In this document: positions 1 through 9,103 of the stretch, piece after piece
How positions within the stretch are numbered: position 1 is the stretch's first letter
How the letters are laid out: each line of letters begins with the position of its first letter
NCBI GenBank assembly: GCA_027493615.1
Contig: JAOSKK010000038.1
Span: 744,001-808,000 of the forward strand
Length of the DNA: 64,000 nt
Direction: 5' to 3'
DNA from: Verrucomicrobiota bacterium
GTDB lineage: Bacteria; Verrucomicrobiota; Verrucomicrobiia; Limisphaerales; J093
Translations under genes and position numbers: made by a program
Notes under the pieces: generated by a model
Database searches by the model: none
What the model was told of the DNA's origin: nothing
Seen by the model: only the letters and a program-made list of their open reading frames with translations

Positions 1-1779
1 GGTACCGGCGGATGACCAGCAAGCCGGCATACTCCCCTTGCGAGCCGGCGTTAGGCTGGAGGGAAATTGCGGCGAAGCCGGTGATCTCGGCCAGCCAATG
101 TTCAAGATCGGCGCAGAGGCGTTGGTAGCCGCGGGTCTGCGCCGCCGGCGCGAAGGGGTGGAGTTGGGCGAATTCGGGCCAGCTCAGGGGGAGCATTTCA
201 CTGGTCGCGTTGAGCTTCATCGTGCACGACCCAAGCGGGATCATGCCGTGGCAGAGCGAGAAATCCCGGGCCTCGAGCCGCCGCAAGTAGCGCAACATTT
301 CGGTCTCGGAATGGTAGCGGTTAAACACCGGCTGCGTCAGGAACGCCGAGCTGCGGGGCGCAAGGTTGCTGCTGCGGAGGCCGAGGTTGGCCGGGTTCAC
401 ATCCACGCGAGGGCCGTCGGTTGCGAAGATCTCGAGGAGTGCGGTGACGTCGGCGGGCGTCGTGGTTTCGTCGAGGGAGACGCCGACGGTCCGGGGGTCC
501 ACGGGGCGGAGGTTGATCCCGCGCGCGCCGGCCCGGCGGTGAACCTCGTCGGCGTTCAGACCGACGAGCTGGACGGTGAGCGTGTCGAAGAAGGTGTGAT
601 GCGCGAGGTGATGGCCGCGGGCGAGCAGCCCGGCGGCCAGTTCAACGGTGTGCTGGTGGACGGCTGCCGCGATGGCCTTCAGGCCTTGCGGTCCATGATA
701 GACCGCGTACATCGCCGCGATGTTGGCGAGCAGGGCCTGTGCTGTGCAGATGTTGCTCGTGGCCTTCTCGCGGCGGATGTGCTGCTCGCGTGTTCCGAGC
801 GCCAGACGGTAGGCCGGCCGGCCGCGAGCGTCTTTCGACACACCCACCAAGCGGCCCGGCAACTGGCGCTTGAAGGCGTCGCGCGTGGCCAGGAACGCGG
901 CGTGAGGCCCGCCGAAGCCGAGCGGCACTCCGAACCGTTGGGCGCTGCCGACAACCATGTCCGCACCCCAGGCCCCGGGCGGCTCGAGCAACGTCAGACC
1001 GAGGAGATCGGCGGCGACGATCACCAGGGCGCCGGCGGCGTGGGCCTGTTCGACGAGTGCCTTGTCGTCGCGGATGCCGCCGTCGGTGGCGGGGTATTGG
1101 AGGAGCACACCCAGGGTGTGGGCATCGAGCGGGAGGTGGGCGGGATCGCCCACGACCACGTCGAGGCCCAGCGGGCGGGCGCGGGTGCGGACGACCTCGA
1201 TGGTCTGGGGGTGCGCATCGTTGGCCACCAGGAAGCGGGAGCGTGGGTCGGTGGCCTTGAGCCGGTGCGCCATCATCATGGCCTCGGCGGCGGCGGTGGC
1301 TTCGTCCAGGAGCGAAGCATTGGCGATGGCCATGCCGGTGAGCTCGCACACCAAGGTCTGGAAGTTCAGCAGGCTCTCGAGTCGGCCCTGGGAGATCTCC
1401 GACTGGTAGGGGGTATAGGACGTGTACCAGCCGGGGTTTTCGAGGAGGTTGCGTTGGATCACCGGGGTGTGACGCAGTCGTGGTAGCCCATGCCGAGGTA
1501 CGAGCGACAGACGCGGTTCTCCGCCGCGAGCGTGCGGAGTCGGCGCAGGGCCTCGAACTCGGTGGTGGGCGGAGGCAGGTTCAGGGGGCGGCGCAGGCGC
1601 AGGCCGGCGGGCAGCGCGCGATCGGCGAGCTCCTGGAGCGAAGCAACACCCAGGGCGGCCAGCATCTCCTGCTGTTCGGCCAGGCTGGGGCCGAGGTGGC
1701 GTCGGGCGAACGACGCGAGAGACTCGGGACCGGGAGTGGTCGCGGGCGGGGCATGCGGACGGGGTTGGGTCGGGTTCAT
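1..1779 (-). CDS. gcvP: Glycine dehydrogenase (decarboxylating), P-protein, 5' part
   Basis: This is the P-protein of the glycine cleavage system, which decarboxylates glycine with pyridoxal phosphate. The window holds about the first 590 of roughly 950 residues; the rest, including the PLP lysine, lies beyond base 1. Typical stretches are visible: SYLGMGYHDCVTP, LLDEATAAAEAM, and the start of the second half with CHGMIPLGSCTMKLNA. The ATG at 1779 is preferred over a GTG at 1791. A single C appears to be missing near 1463: the first frame stops right after CVTPR, while the continuing frame gives VIQRNLLENPGWYTSYTPYQ, exactly as the family expects. I therefore read one gene, probably hit by a sequencing error, not two. 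The upstream region (1792-2029) is shared with a divergent gene and has an AT-rich patch near 1868-1888 that could be promoter; I saw no glycine riboswitch there. Confidence 0.93.
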
Positions 1780-2029
1780 CAAGCCAGGCACCGACGTGAC
1801 AGCGTCGAGGGGGCGAACTTAGAAGGCAACGTGCCCAACGCAAGTCCGACTTCATTTTGGGGTCGCATCTTAACATTTAACAATTGGCGGGTGGGTCCAG
1901 CACCTTACCCGGTCCCCATGCGGTTCGGGTTTCGAGGATTCTAGTAGTCGGCGGGCGGAGGATCGGCTTTATTGGCCGCGCAACACCTGAGACTCGCCAC
2001 CATGCCCTGCACGGGTGGCACCCGCGAGT

Positions 2030-2851
2030 ATGAAGACGCCGACGCATGGACGGTCGGGACGATGCTTCCGCTGCCGGAGCCATCGGTCCGGTTTCACGCT
2101 GATCGAGTTGCTGGTGGTGATTGCGATCATCGCCGTTCTGGCGAGCATGCTGCTGCCGGCGCTGGCGCGGGCCAAGGAGAAGGCCCGGTCGATCAAGTGC
2201 ATGAGCAATATCCGGCAGATGACCCTGGGGTATCTGCTATACGCGGATGATCAGCGCGACGCGGTGGTGACGCTGTACCTCTTTCAGCCGGCCCCGGCGG
2301 GGGCCTTGTATCCCGGCGGCCTGACGTGGTGGGTCGACTTGCTGCGGCCCTACCTCGGTGGCACGAACGTCACCGGATGCCCCAGCGTCAAGGGCGGCGT
2401 GGCGGGCACAGCGGGCGGCCCGGGAGGCCTGGGGGTGGCGCTGGGGCATCCCGAGCTCTCGGCCTGGTCCACGGAATGGCGCCCCAAGCTCTCGACGCTG
2501 AGGAATCCGGTGAGCAAACTGCCGCTGGTCGATTCGGGCCTGATCGCGAACCCGCGCGAGCGCGATCCGAACCTGTGGGTCGAAGTACGCAACCAGCAGT
2601 CCCTGTACTGGCGGGTGCCGACGAACCAGGGGTATTACTACGACGATCCGCAGCGTCCGGTGGGCCGCCATGGCGGACGCTGCATCGCCGGTTTCGCGGA
2701 TGGCCATGCGGAATCGATCCGCGTCAGCACCATCGGACTGCAGTTCTATCCGGGCCGGACGGCGGACGGCCGCCCGGCCACGGGGATGCGGTGGCTGGGG
2801 GGCAACGGCTTGTTTGACGATCGCTGGATGTGGTCTTGGGGCTTCGAGTAG
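2030..2851 (+). CDS. Prepilin-type N-terminal cleavage/methylation domain protein
   Basis: This is a type II pseudopilin-like protein. A short basic leader is followed by the prepilin peptidase signature GFTLIELLVVIAIIAVLAS at about residues 19-37, then a helical segment (LLPALARAKEKARSIKCMSN) and a variable C-terminal domain. Near the C-terminus RHGGRCIAGFADGHAE resembles the H-x9-DG motif common in the very numerous DUF1559/H-X9-DG proteins of Planctomycetes and Verrucomicrobia. The start is set at the ATG at 2030; a GTG at 2015 would only add five residues. Its function is unknown; family members are thought to be exported or surface-associated. A second, convergently placed member lies at 3755-4657. 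Confidence 0.9.
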   Translation: MKTPTHGRSGRCFRCRSHRSGFTLIELLVVIAIIAVLASMLLPALARAKEKARSIKCMSNIRQMTLGYLLYADDQRDAVVTLYLFQPAPAGALYPGGLTWWVDLLRPYLGGTNVTGCPSVKGGVAGTAGGPGGLGVALGHPELSAWSTEWRPKLSTLRNPVSKLPLVDSGLIANPRERDPNLWVEVRNQQSLYWRVPTNQGYYYDDPQRPVGRHGGRCIAGFADGHAESIRVSTIGLQFYPGRTADGRPATGMRWLGGNGLFDDRWMWSWGFE

Positions 2852-2949
2852 CGGTTGAGGGGTTCGGTCCGGCGCCCTCGCCTGTGCCTGGGCTTGGGTG
2901 GACTCGGCGGAAATGAGCCGCGCGAGCGCCCGACACGGACCGCAGCGAC

Positions 2950-3573
2950 ATGGACAAGCGAACGAAAGACCTGGTGGTGGGAAGCCTGGCCGTGGCGGCC
3001 ATCGGGATGGCGGTCTATTGGGGACTGACGGGCCATTCTCCCAGGATTAACCTTGACCCGTACGAAGTGTTGGGTGCGGTCACGGCCGAGGAGACCGCGA
3101 AGCTGCTCAGAGCGCCGGGCCCCGTGTTGGTAATGGTGCGAGGCGCGGGCGCTCACGAGAATCCGTCCGTGGAAGCGCAACTGAAGGCCTTCGAGCGAAG
3201 CCTGAACAGGCAGGATGGCATGCGCTCCATCACGGTGCGGGTCGAGGCCACGCCCATGTTGATGATGGCCACGGGCGGGGGCATTCCGCCGGACCAGCTC
3301 TTCGAGGCGCTCGCCGCGCACGCGGACGTGGCAGCGGTGGTACTTTTTGGCGGCCTGCCCGCGCTGAGCGACCCGGAAGTGGAAGCGCTGCGGAAGCGGG
3401 CCGTGAAGGTGGTCGTTGTCTCGTCGTTGCGGCCGGACTATGGGCGGCTGATGGAGCAGGGGGTGCTGCACCTGGCCGTTGTGCCGCGACCGGATTCTCC
3501 TCCGCCGGGGGGCGAGCGATCGCGGACCCTGCGGGAGCGGTTTGACCGGGAATACCTCCTGGTCACACCGTGA
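2950..3573 (+). CDS. Membrane-anchored hypothetical protein
   Basis: I do not recognise this 207-residue protein. A basic N-terminus (MDKRTKDL) is followed by one hydrophobic segment, about residues 8-26 (VVGSLAVAAIGMAVYWGLT), consistent with an inner-membrane anchor or uncleaved signal. The rest looks like a soluble alpha/beta domain with alternating hydrophobic strands (VLVMVRGA, VAAVVLFGG, KVVVVSS) and resembles a periplasmic substrate-binding or Rossmann-like fold in a general way. It contains a short glycine patch, MMATGGGIPPDQ. It starts 98 bases after the pseudopilin gene on the same strand and might be co-transcribed. No catalytic motif was seen. Confidence 0.75.
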   Translation: MDKRTKDLVVGSLAVAAIGMAVYWGLTGHSPRINLDPYEVLGAVTAEETAKLLRAPGPVLVMVRGAGAHENPSVEAQLKAFERSLNRQDGMRSITVRVEATPMLMMATGGGIPPDQLFEALAAHADVAAVVLFGGLPALSDPEVEALRKRAVKVVVVSSLRPDYGRLMEQGVLHLAVVPRPDSPPPGGERSRTLRERFDREYLLVTP

Positions 3574-3754
3574 CGGGTTCGGTGGACGCGGCTGAACAGC
3601 CTGACTTCTGTCACTCCCGCGCCCCGGAAGAACGCGGGCCCGATTCACGATCTGCCCCCTTGTCACCTGGCACGGAAGCACCCTGCCGCATCGCGGGTAT
3701 GTCAATCTGTGGGACTGACCCCTTCGCCGGGAGAAGCTTGCGCCGGCAGGCGTG

Positions 3755-4657
3755 TCAGCGCTGGGTGGGGTCAAACACGCCGTTCCACCAGGCATTGTGG
3801 GGCTGGCCTGAACCGCTGGGATTCCGGCCGTCCAAGGCTTCGACCTTCAGCGACTCGGCGTGCCCGTCCACCAGCGCGAGGTTGACCCGACCATTGTTGC
3901 GCGCTGCGGGGGTGGCGCGGTGGGCATCGGAGCCATCGGAACCGCCCTCGTAATACGCGTTGCCATCGCCGGGTTCGGCGCTGCTGCGTCGGCTTCCCTG
4001 GGAACCGAGCATGACGGATCCGCGAGGCGGGTCGAGGACGTAGACGGCGGAACCCTCGTGGCCGTAGTCGTGGGCGGGGTTGCCAAGGCGCGCTCCTTTG
4101 GTGTCGCCGATGGACAAGGTTTGCGAGGGGGCCCGGAGGCTCGAGCCACGGGCGTGGAACGGGGCCACGCCGCCGGGTTGGCGGTTGTTCCCGAGATACT
4201 GGTAGTTGTAGCCGTAGCCGCCGTAGTAGCGGGTTTGCGCCGTCTCGACCGGACCGTCGGCCACCGTGTGGGCAAAGGGCTTGGTCATGCGCGGCCGTTC
4301 GTCCCGGGTGAGGTTCGGGCTCAGGTAGACGGCCTCGTTCTGCATGTAGGGGTAGAGATAGTCCGCCCACCGCGTGCGCGGCTTGCCCAGGGCGGTCGTT
4401 TCGGAGGCCAGCGACGAGTGTCCGGGGTAACGGTCGGCATGGTCATCGACGTAGAGCTGGAGCCCGAGGGCCAGTTGCCGGAGGTTGCTCAGGCTGGCGA
4501 TGGACTTGGCGGTGGCTTTGGCCCGGTTCATGGCCGGCAACAACATCCCCGCCAGGATGCCGATGATGGCGATGACCACGAGCAGCTCGATCAACGTGAA
4601 GCCGGAGCGCCGGACAACCGTGGGACGGGAGCAGTAATCGGTGCAATGTGTCTTCAT
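3755..4657 (-). CDS. Prepilin-type N-terminal cleavage/methylation domain protein
   Basis: This is a 300-residue pseudopilin-like protein of the same broad family as the one at 2030-2851. The cleavage signature GFTLIELLVVIAIIGILAG follows a basic leader at residues 19-37, and the amphipathic helix LLPAMNRAKATAKSIASLSN comes next. The C-terminal domain has a long Gly/Tyr-rich stretch (RYYGGYGYNYQYLGNN) and ends with the H-x9-DG-like element NGRVNLALVDGHAESLKVE. It starts at the ATG at 4657 and is complete. The stretch 3574-3754 between its stop and the preceding plus-strand gene holds nothing I recognise. Confidence 0.92.
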   Translation of the reverse strand: MKTHCTDYCSRPTVVRRSGFTLIELLVVIAIIGILAGMLLPAMNRAKATAKSIASLSNLRQLALGLQLYVDDHADRYPGHSSLASETTALGKPRTRWADYLYPYMQNEAVYLSPNLTRDERPRMTKPFAHTVADGPVETAQTRYYGGYGYNYQYLGNNRQPGGVAPFHARGSSLRAPSQTLSIGDTKGARLGNPAHDYGHEGSAVYVLDPPRGSVMLGSQGSRRSSAEPGDGNAYYEGGSDGSDAHRATPAARNNGRVNLALVDGHAESLKVEALDGRNPSGSGQPHNAWWNGVFDPTQR

Positions 4658-4825
4658 CGCCGCTTATTCTGCCGAATTGCCGGGGGGCGGCGCTTCCGGT
4701 GGCTTGCCATTTGTTGTCGGAGGATTGCGCTTCTTCAGCTCATCCGCCGGGTTGAACAGGATTCGGGAGGACGACGGGCCTGTTGAGGGGCGATCGCCCG
4801 GTTGACAAGAAGTGCCTGCATACGT

Positions 4826-5068
4826 ATGATCACCTGTGTGCGAACTACGCTTGTCATTGATGACCATGTGCTAATGGAGGCCAAGCGGCATGCTGTCGAG
4901 ACTGGGATGACCGTAAGCGAGCTGACCACACTGGCTCTGCGCGAAGCCCTCAGAAGACGCCATGACCTCCCGCCGCAAGCCCGCTTTTCCATCCCAACCT
5001 TTGGCGCCGGCCCCAGGCATGATACGTCAGCCCGTCAGCTCGCCGAGATACGTGACCAGGGCCGATGA
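4826..5068 (+). CDS. vapB: VapB-type antitoxin
   Basis: This is a small antitoxin of the kind whose N-terminus reads (M)RTTLVIDDHVLMEAKRHA, a ribbon-helix-helix DNA-binding start typical of VapB/DUF2191 antitoxins. It should bind its own promoter and neutralise the PIN toxin encoded directly downstream. The ATG at 4826 is given; the GTG at 4838 would yield exactly the family-like start RTTLVIDD and is an equally good choice. The C-terminal half (DLPPQARFSIPTF onward) is the likely toxin-wrapping tail. The stop overlaps the toxin start by four bases (ATGA), which indicates translational coupling. Confidence 0.88.
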   Translation: MITCVRTTLVIDDHVLMEAKRHAVETGMTVSELTTLALREALRRRHDLPPQARFSIPTFGAGPRHDTSARQLAEIRDQGR

Positions 5069-5529
5069 AGATGCCTGACGTCAACGTCCTCGTGTACGCC
5101 CACCGCCAGGACGAGCTCCAACATGAGTTTTATCGGGACTGGATCGAAAACCTGGTGAATTCGGGTGCGCCCTTCGGTTTGTCAGGGCTGGTGGCGGTCG
5201 CCTTTGTTCGCATCGTGACTCACCCGCGGTTTGGGGACCACCCGACCCCCCTGGGATTGGCCCTGGACACGGTTGACCGTCTCCGCGACGCGCCTGGCTG
5301 CCGCTGGCTCTTGCCCGGTGCCCGACATTGGGCACTCACCGCCATGCTCTGTCGAGAAACCCGCGCCAGCGGCAAACAGATTGCCGACGCCCAGCACGCC
5401 GCTCTGGCCATCGAACACGGATGCCAATGGGTCACGCGCGACGATGATTTCGCGGCGTTTGCTCCCCACGGACTTGACTGGGAGCACCTGGCGCCCGCCT
5501 TGGGTGAGGGACCGAAGTCGGGCGTCTGA
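5065..5529 (+). CDS. vapC: VapC-family PIN-domain ribonuclease toxin
   Basis: This is a 154-residue PIN-domain toxin. VapC enzymes cleave tRNA or other RNA with a magnesium-dependent acidic site. Acidic residues at the expected places are visible: the N-terminal Asp in MPDVNVLVYAHR, a conserved block IADAQHAALAIEHGCQWVTRDDDF near the C-terminus holding two or three more, and a typical ending (FDW-like GLDWEHLAP). The gene overlaps the antitoxin by ATGA, so the two form an operon. Its 3' end overlaps the convergent Uma2 reading frame by about 100 bases, probably because that frame runs past its natural end. Confidence 0.92.
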   Translation: MKMPDVNVLVYAHRQDELQHEFYRDWIENLVNSGAPFGLSGLVAVAFVRIVTHPRFGDHPTPLGLALDTVDRLRDAPGCRWLLPGARHWALTAMLCRETRASGKQIADAQHAALAIEHGCQWVTRDDDFAAFAPHGLDWEHLAPALGEGPKSGV

Positions 5530-6021
5530 CCTCAGTCCAGCGCAGCTCGACCCGTCGCGGAAGAGCCGGGCAAACTTGGGACACGGCGAGCATTTCCCTT
5601 GGCGGGCACGCCACGAATTGCACGGCTCCCGCGGCGTCGCACAGCCAGACCTCGCGCGCACCCGCATCGAAGTAGAGGGCCAGCTTTTCCTGGATCTCCG
5701 CAGCGGCGTTGCCGGGCGAGTGGATCCCGACACAAACCTCCGGCGCCCGGGGAAACACGCGTGGTTGCCGAGCGCGTGCAGACACCCGGGTGATGCCCAG
5801 GCTACGTCGGCCGCCCGCACCCCGTCCTCCGTCGAGATCGGACATTCTGTCAGGACCCGCCCTTCGACCGTCCAGGTGCGGAGGAGATAAGCGATTGCGC
5901 GCTGAAAACCGCCGTGCCGGGCGGCGGCGGGGGGACTCATGAGGATGTGGCCGTGGCGGTCGGTTTCGATACGACCGTGGGCTTTGGCGAGCTCGGTGTC
6001 GGCCAGCAACTCGTTGCCCAT
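5432..6021 (-). CDS. Uma2-family (DUF820) putative endonuclease, frameshifted
   Basis: Uma2 proteins are PD-(D/E)XK-fold nucleases common in cyanobacteria, Planctomycetes and Verrucomicrobia; their biological role is not well defined. The first part (MGNELLADTELAKAHGRI, ISTEDGVRAADVAWAS) is in one frame. After about 5760 the protein continues in another: FPRAPEVCVGIHSPGN, AEIQEKLALYFDAGAREVWL, matching the usual Uma2 core order of D, E and Q-x-K. One indel near 5755 explains this. The frame then runs into vapC to 5432; Uma2 proteins normally end soon after the equivalent of VCPALPRRVEL, so the true end is probably near 5530 and a second indel is likely. Confidence 0.75.
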
Positions 6022-6058
6022 GACTGGGGGGCCGCCGTGATGAACCGGGATCTGCGGG

Positions 6059-7600
6059 TTATCGGCGGGCGACGGAGACGCTGAAGATGCCGGCGTCGTC
6101 GATGTCCATGGCCGTCTTGGTGAAGCCGGCAGTGGCGACCAGTTGGTCCATCTCGAGTTGGGTGCGGCGGCGCATGATCCAGGGCCGACCTTCGTGGTTG
6201 CGCAACACGCGGGCGATGAACTCGATCTGCGGGTGCCAGGGTTGGTTGGTGTAAAGGAGCAAGCCGCCGGAACGAAGCCGTGCGGCGAGTTGGCGTAGCG
6301 AGCTCAAGACCGGTGCATTCTCGGGACGGAGTTCGTAGAAGCCGGAGACCACGCCGATGTCGAACTGCCGCCCGCCGGGCAGTCCTTGCTCCAGGTTCCA
6401 CGCGTCTCCGCGCGCGATCTCGATCCCCGGCAGCCTCCACGCCTCCCGAAGCGCCCGCGCGGCCTCGAGATTCTCCTCGCGATAATCCTGGAGGTAGGCC
6501 CTGACCGGGATGTCCGGATGCTGTTTGACCGTCTCCAGCACGTAGCGTCCTCCGCCCGCGGCGATGTCGAGGATTTCGACCGGCCGCTTCACGCGCGCGA
6601 TCTCGACAATTGCCTCGCTGAGTCGCCGCACCAGATGGAGTCGCCGTTGCCGGATACCGCGCCACCCGACGCTCTCGAGGTAGACCCGGTCCAGGAACCT
6701 GCCCACCAAGAGCCTGCCCGCAGGCTGGTTGCGATAGACGTAATCGAGGCTCAGGCCGGAATCGAATCCGGTTTCCCAACCCAGGGCAATGCCGCGGCTC
6801 AGCTTCCCCAATGTCCGCATGATCCATCGTACCGCGGCGAACTGCGGGCCGCCGGGCGCCTGGAGCCGGCGGAACTCCTCGTACGTGTAGCCGGAGGCGT
6901 CCGCCGCCAGCAGGTCCGGCGGCGGGACGGGACCCGCTTCGAGTTCGTTGAGAAAACGCCGGATCGTTTCCGCGGCCCAAGTCCAGGTTGGCTCAGTCAG
7001 CAGGGAGGCCCCTGGTCCTTCGAACGGGTGGCGAACCTTGCGAACCGAAGCGAGTCGGGCAAAGAAAACGTCTCGCGCCGCGACCGTGGAGCGCCGGTCC
7101 GCGGTCGCGTCCAGCAGCAGGGTGGGCGCGTGGATGGCGGCGGCGTCCGCAAGGAGGCGTGCTGAGGTGCCGCGGAGACCCGCCAAGACGTTGACCGGGA
7201 TCGGGTCGCGAAAGCCGGGCGCAGCCAGCACCACGGCGCGAACCCGCGGCGCGTAGTCGTGCACCCAAGTCGCCACGATCACCGCCCCGACGCCGTGGCC
7301 CAAGACCGTAACGTCCTCGAGCGCCCGCTGGCGCTCGAGCGTCACCTGGCGCACGAACGCCTCGAACGCGCGCGCCAATGCTCCCACGGACGGTCCGCGC
7401 TGCGGTGTCGGGTCGCCGCTCAAGACCCGGCGGGCGTCCCAGACGAAGCCGGCTGTGTCCGGCAGCGCGAGCCGTTCCAGGAGTTCCTGCCAGGGTGCGC
7501 GGCGCTTGAAGCTCCAATCGCAGACAACCAGGGCACGTTGGCCGTCGGACGATGCGGTCCCGACAAGCGGCGAGGGCAAACGGTGCACAGGAGCGTTCAT
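6059..7600 (-). CDS. Alpha/beta-hydrolase and class I SAM methyltransferase fusion
   Basis: This is a 513-residue two-domain protein. The first ~270 residues resemble an alpha/beta hydrolase (VLGHGVGAVIVATW in the nucleophile-elbow position, then APTLLLDATADRR), although the elbow reads GHGVG, so a Ser nucleophile is absent. The second part, from about residue 300, is a Rossmann-type methyltransferase (VEILDIAAGGGRYVLE as motif I, FDIGVVSGFYELRPE as motif IV region, LRSGGLLLYTNQPWHPQ). This fusion is a known annotated architecture that often sits next to CDP-alcohol phosphatidyltransferases, as here. The ATG at 7600 overlaps the stop of that gene (ATGA), so the two are coupled. The likely role is modification of a lipid or phospholipid product; that is inference. 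Confidence 0.85.
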   Translation of the reverse strand: MNAPVHRLPSPLVGTASSDGQRALVVCDWSFKRRAPWQELLERLALPDTAGFVWDARRVLSGDPTPQRGPSVGALARAFEAFVRQVTLERQRALEDVTVLGHGVGAVIVATWVHDYAPRVRAVVLAAPGFRDPIPVNVLAGLRGTSARLLADAAAIHAPTLLLDATADRRSTVAARDVFFARLASVRKVRHPFEGPGASLLTEPTWTWAAETIRRFLNELEAGPVPPPDLLAADASGYTYEEFRRLQAPGGPQFAAVRWIMRTLGKLSRGIALGWETGFDSGLSLDYVYRNQPAGRLLVGRFLDRVYLESVGWRGIRQRRLHLVRRLSEAIVEIARVKRPVEILDIAAGGGRYVLETVKQHPDIPVRAYLQDYREENLEAARALREAWRLPGIEIARGDAWNLEQGLPGGRQFDIGVVSGFYELRPENAPVLSSLRQLAARLRSGGLLLYTNQPWHPQIEFIARVLRNHEGRPWIMRRRTQLEMDQLVATAGFTKTAMDIDDAGIFSVSVARR

Positions 7601-8265
7601 GGGCGCGAAGCGAGTTGTCGGTAGATGCGGGTCAGGCGGCGGGCGATGGTCCAGAGGCTGCCGGCGGCGATGATGACGAGGGCGGCCATCAGCGCGCGAT
7701 ACGAATCGAACTTGAGCGCCTCGAGGGCGCCCACGAGACAGCCGAGGGTAAGGACGAACATGCGTTGCGGTTTGGCCATGGGACCGCAGAAATCCTGGGC
7801 CAAACCGAGACTCCCTCCGAGCGACCGGACGTAAGCCGTGCCCAGGGCGAGAACGGCGCAGGCCCAGCCGAGGTGGAGACCCGCCGGCTGCATCTGCACA
7901 GCCAGTCCGGCGCCCACCAACAGGAGCACATCTTCGAGACGATCCGGGACCTCGTTGAACAGGATGCCGGTGGCCGATCCCTTGCCGCCCTCGATCGCCA
8001 CCATCCCGTCCATCAGGTTGCAGAGGAGGCGCAGTTGGATGCAGATCGCCGCCACCAGCAACAGCCGAGTCGGGGGACCACCCCCATGCAGCCGGACCAG
8101 GCCAGCCGCCCCGGCCAGGGCGAAAGCCAGGCCAAGCAGGGAGATCGCGTTCGGCGACAGGCGGGTGCGGCCCAGGACGCGGCTGAGGCGAACGGCCCAT
8201 CCGGCGGATCGGGAACGGACGGTCCGGCGGTCCGGGGAGCCAGGCAGACAGGCAGGCGGGTTCAC
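7597..8265 (-). CDS. CDP-alcohol phosphatidyltransferase family protein
   Basis: This is a 222-residue integral membrane enzyme that transfers a phosphoalcohol from a CDP-linked donor, as in phospholipid head-group synthesis. The family motif D-G-x2-A-(x)n-G-(x)n-D-x3-D is present as DGMVAIEGGKGSATG with PDRLED. Several hydrophobic segments follow (for example LLLVAAICIQLRLLCNL and ALMAALVIIAAGSLW). The R of the usual DGxxAR is replaced by I here, as in some divergent members. The start is a GTG at 8265. Its stop overlaps the start of the hydrolase-methyltransferase gene, so they probably work on the same lipid. The 254 bases upstream (8266-8519) hold no gene that I can see. Confidence 0.87.
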   Translation of the reverse strand: MNPPACLPGSPDRRTVRSRSAGWAVRLSRVLGRTRLSPNAISLLGLAFALAGAAGLVRLHGGGPPTRLLLVAAICIQLRLLCNLMDGMVAIEGGKGSATGILFNEVPDRLEDVLLLVGAGLAVQMQPAGLHLGWACAVLALGTAYVRSLGGSLGLAQDFCGPMAKPQRMFVLTLGCLVGALEALKFDSYRALMAALVIIAAGSLWTIARRLTRIYRQLASRP

Positions 8266-8519
8266 GGGAGGATTCGAGACGGGCGGACGCCGGTTGGCAA
8301 CCCTCGAGCGGGCGCCTGGTGGCGGCGCCGCGGGTTGACAGACCAGTGGTCGTAATGCTACCGATTAGTCACTCCGACCGTTAACCCGGATATTTCAGAC
8401 CCGGCCGCAACCGCGAGAGACTGCAGCGGGGATGAAAGAGCCGGGCCAAGCGGGGTCGCCGCGGCGGAGGGAAAACAAGAGAGCGCGACTTCATCAAACC
8501 GAACAACGCATGGCTCATT

Positions 8520-9002
8520 ATGCAACGCATCCATCGAACCTACCGGCTTCTCGCTGCACTCCTCCTGTTCTTCGTCGCTGCGATTCCGCTCCGTGCCCAG
8601 GAGTGGTCAGCCGCCCAGAAGGAGGTTTGGAAGAGTGTCGAGGCCTATTGGGCCCTGGACGCCGCGCGGGACATCGAGGGTTTCCTGGGCTATTTCCACG
8701 ACGATTATCTGGGGTGGTCGGTCGAGGAGGCCCTGCCGACCAACAAGGCCACCGTGCGCAAGTTCGTCGAGCACTTCCTGAAGACGACCAAGGTGCTCGT
8801 TCAGAACATCCAGCCGGCGGGCATCAAGTTGCACGGTGATGTCGCGATCGTGCATTACTACTGGACGCGCATCTACCGCGACTCGGAAGGGAAGGAGAAG
8901 AATGAATCGGGCCGGTGGACCGACATCCTCAAGAAGCAGGGCGACCGGTGGGTGTTGATCGGCGACCACGGCGGCCGCACCTCCAAGGACGCCAAAGACT
9001 GA
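8520..9002 (+). CDS. Secreted SnoaL/DUF4440-like (NTF2-fold) protein
   Basis: This is a 160-residue protein with a signal peptide (RLLAALLLFFVAAIPLRAQ, cleavage after about residue 26). The mature part begins EWSAAQKEVWKSVEAYWALDAARDIEGFLGYFHDDYLGW and continues with VAIVHYYWTRIYRDSEG and WTDILKKQGDRWVLIGDHGG, the typical order of an NTF2-like fold of the SnoaL/DUF4440 type. Such proteins bind small molecules or act as isomerases, but the specific function cannot be told. It precedes another secreted small protein (9104-9670) on the same strand. Confidence 0.85.
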   Translation: MQRIHRTYRLLAALLLFFVAAIPLRAQEWSAAQKEVWKSVEAYWALDAARDIEGFLGYFHDDYLGWSVEEALPTNKATVRKFVEHFLKTTKVLVQNIQPAGIKLHGDVAIVHYYWTRIYRDSEGKEKNESGRWTDILKKQGDRWVLIGDHGGRTSKDAKD

Positions 9003-9103
9003 CGCACCCTCGAGGGGCCGTCGGGCGCTCGGCGGTCGAGGCGGCGTGCGTGCCGGTTGCGCCGCCGTCTTGACCGACCGGCCGGCTTCCCTATTGTCGC
9101 GCC

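Noticed and set aside
38..1486. A 482-codon plus-strand open frame
   Set aside because: It is antisense to gcvP, has no domain, and arises from the high GC content; the minus strand encodes clear GcvP text.
1868..1888. AT-rich TTAACATTTAACAATTGG similar to texts near 56020 and 56168 (TTTGACAAyTGG)
   Set aside because: The three stretches share only about 12-15 bases and no flanking structure, so I did not call a repeat family.
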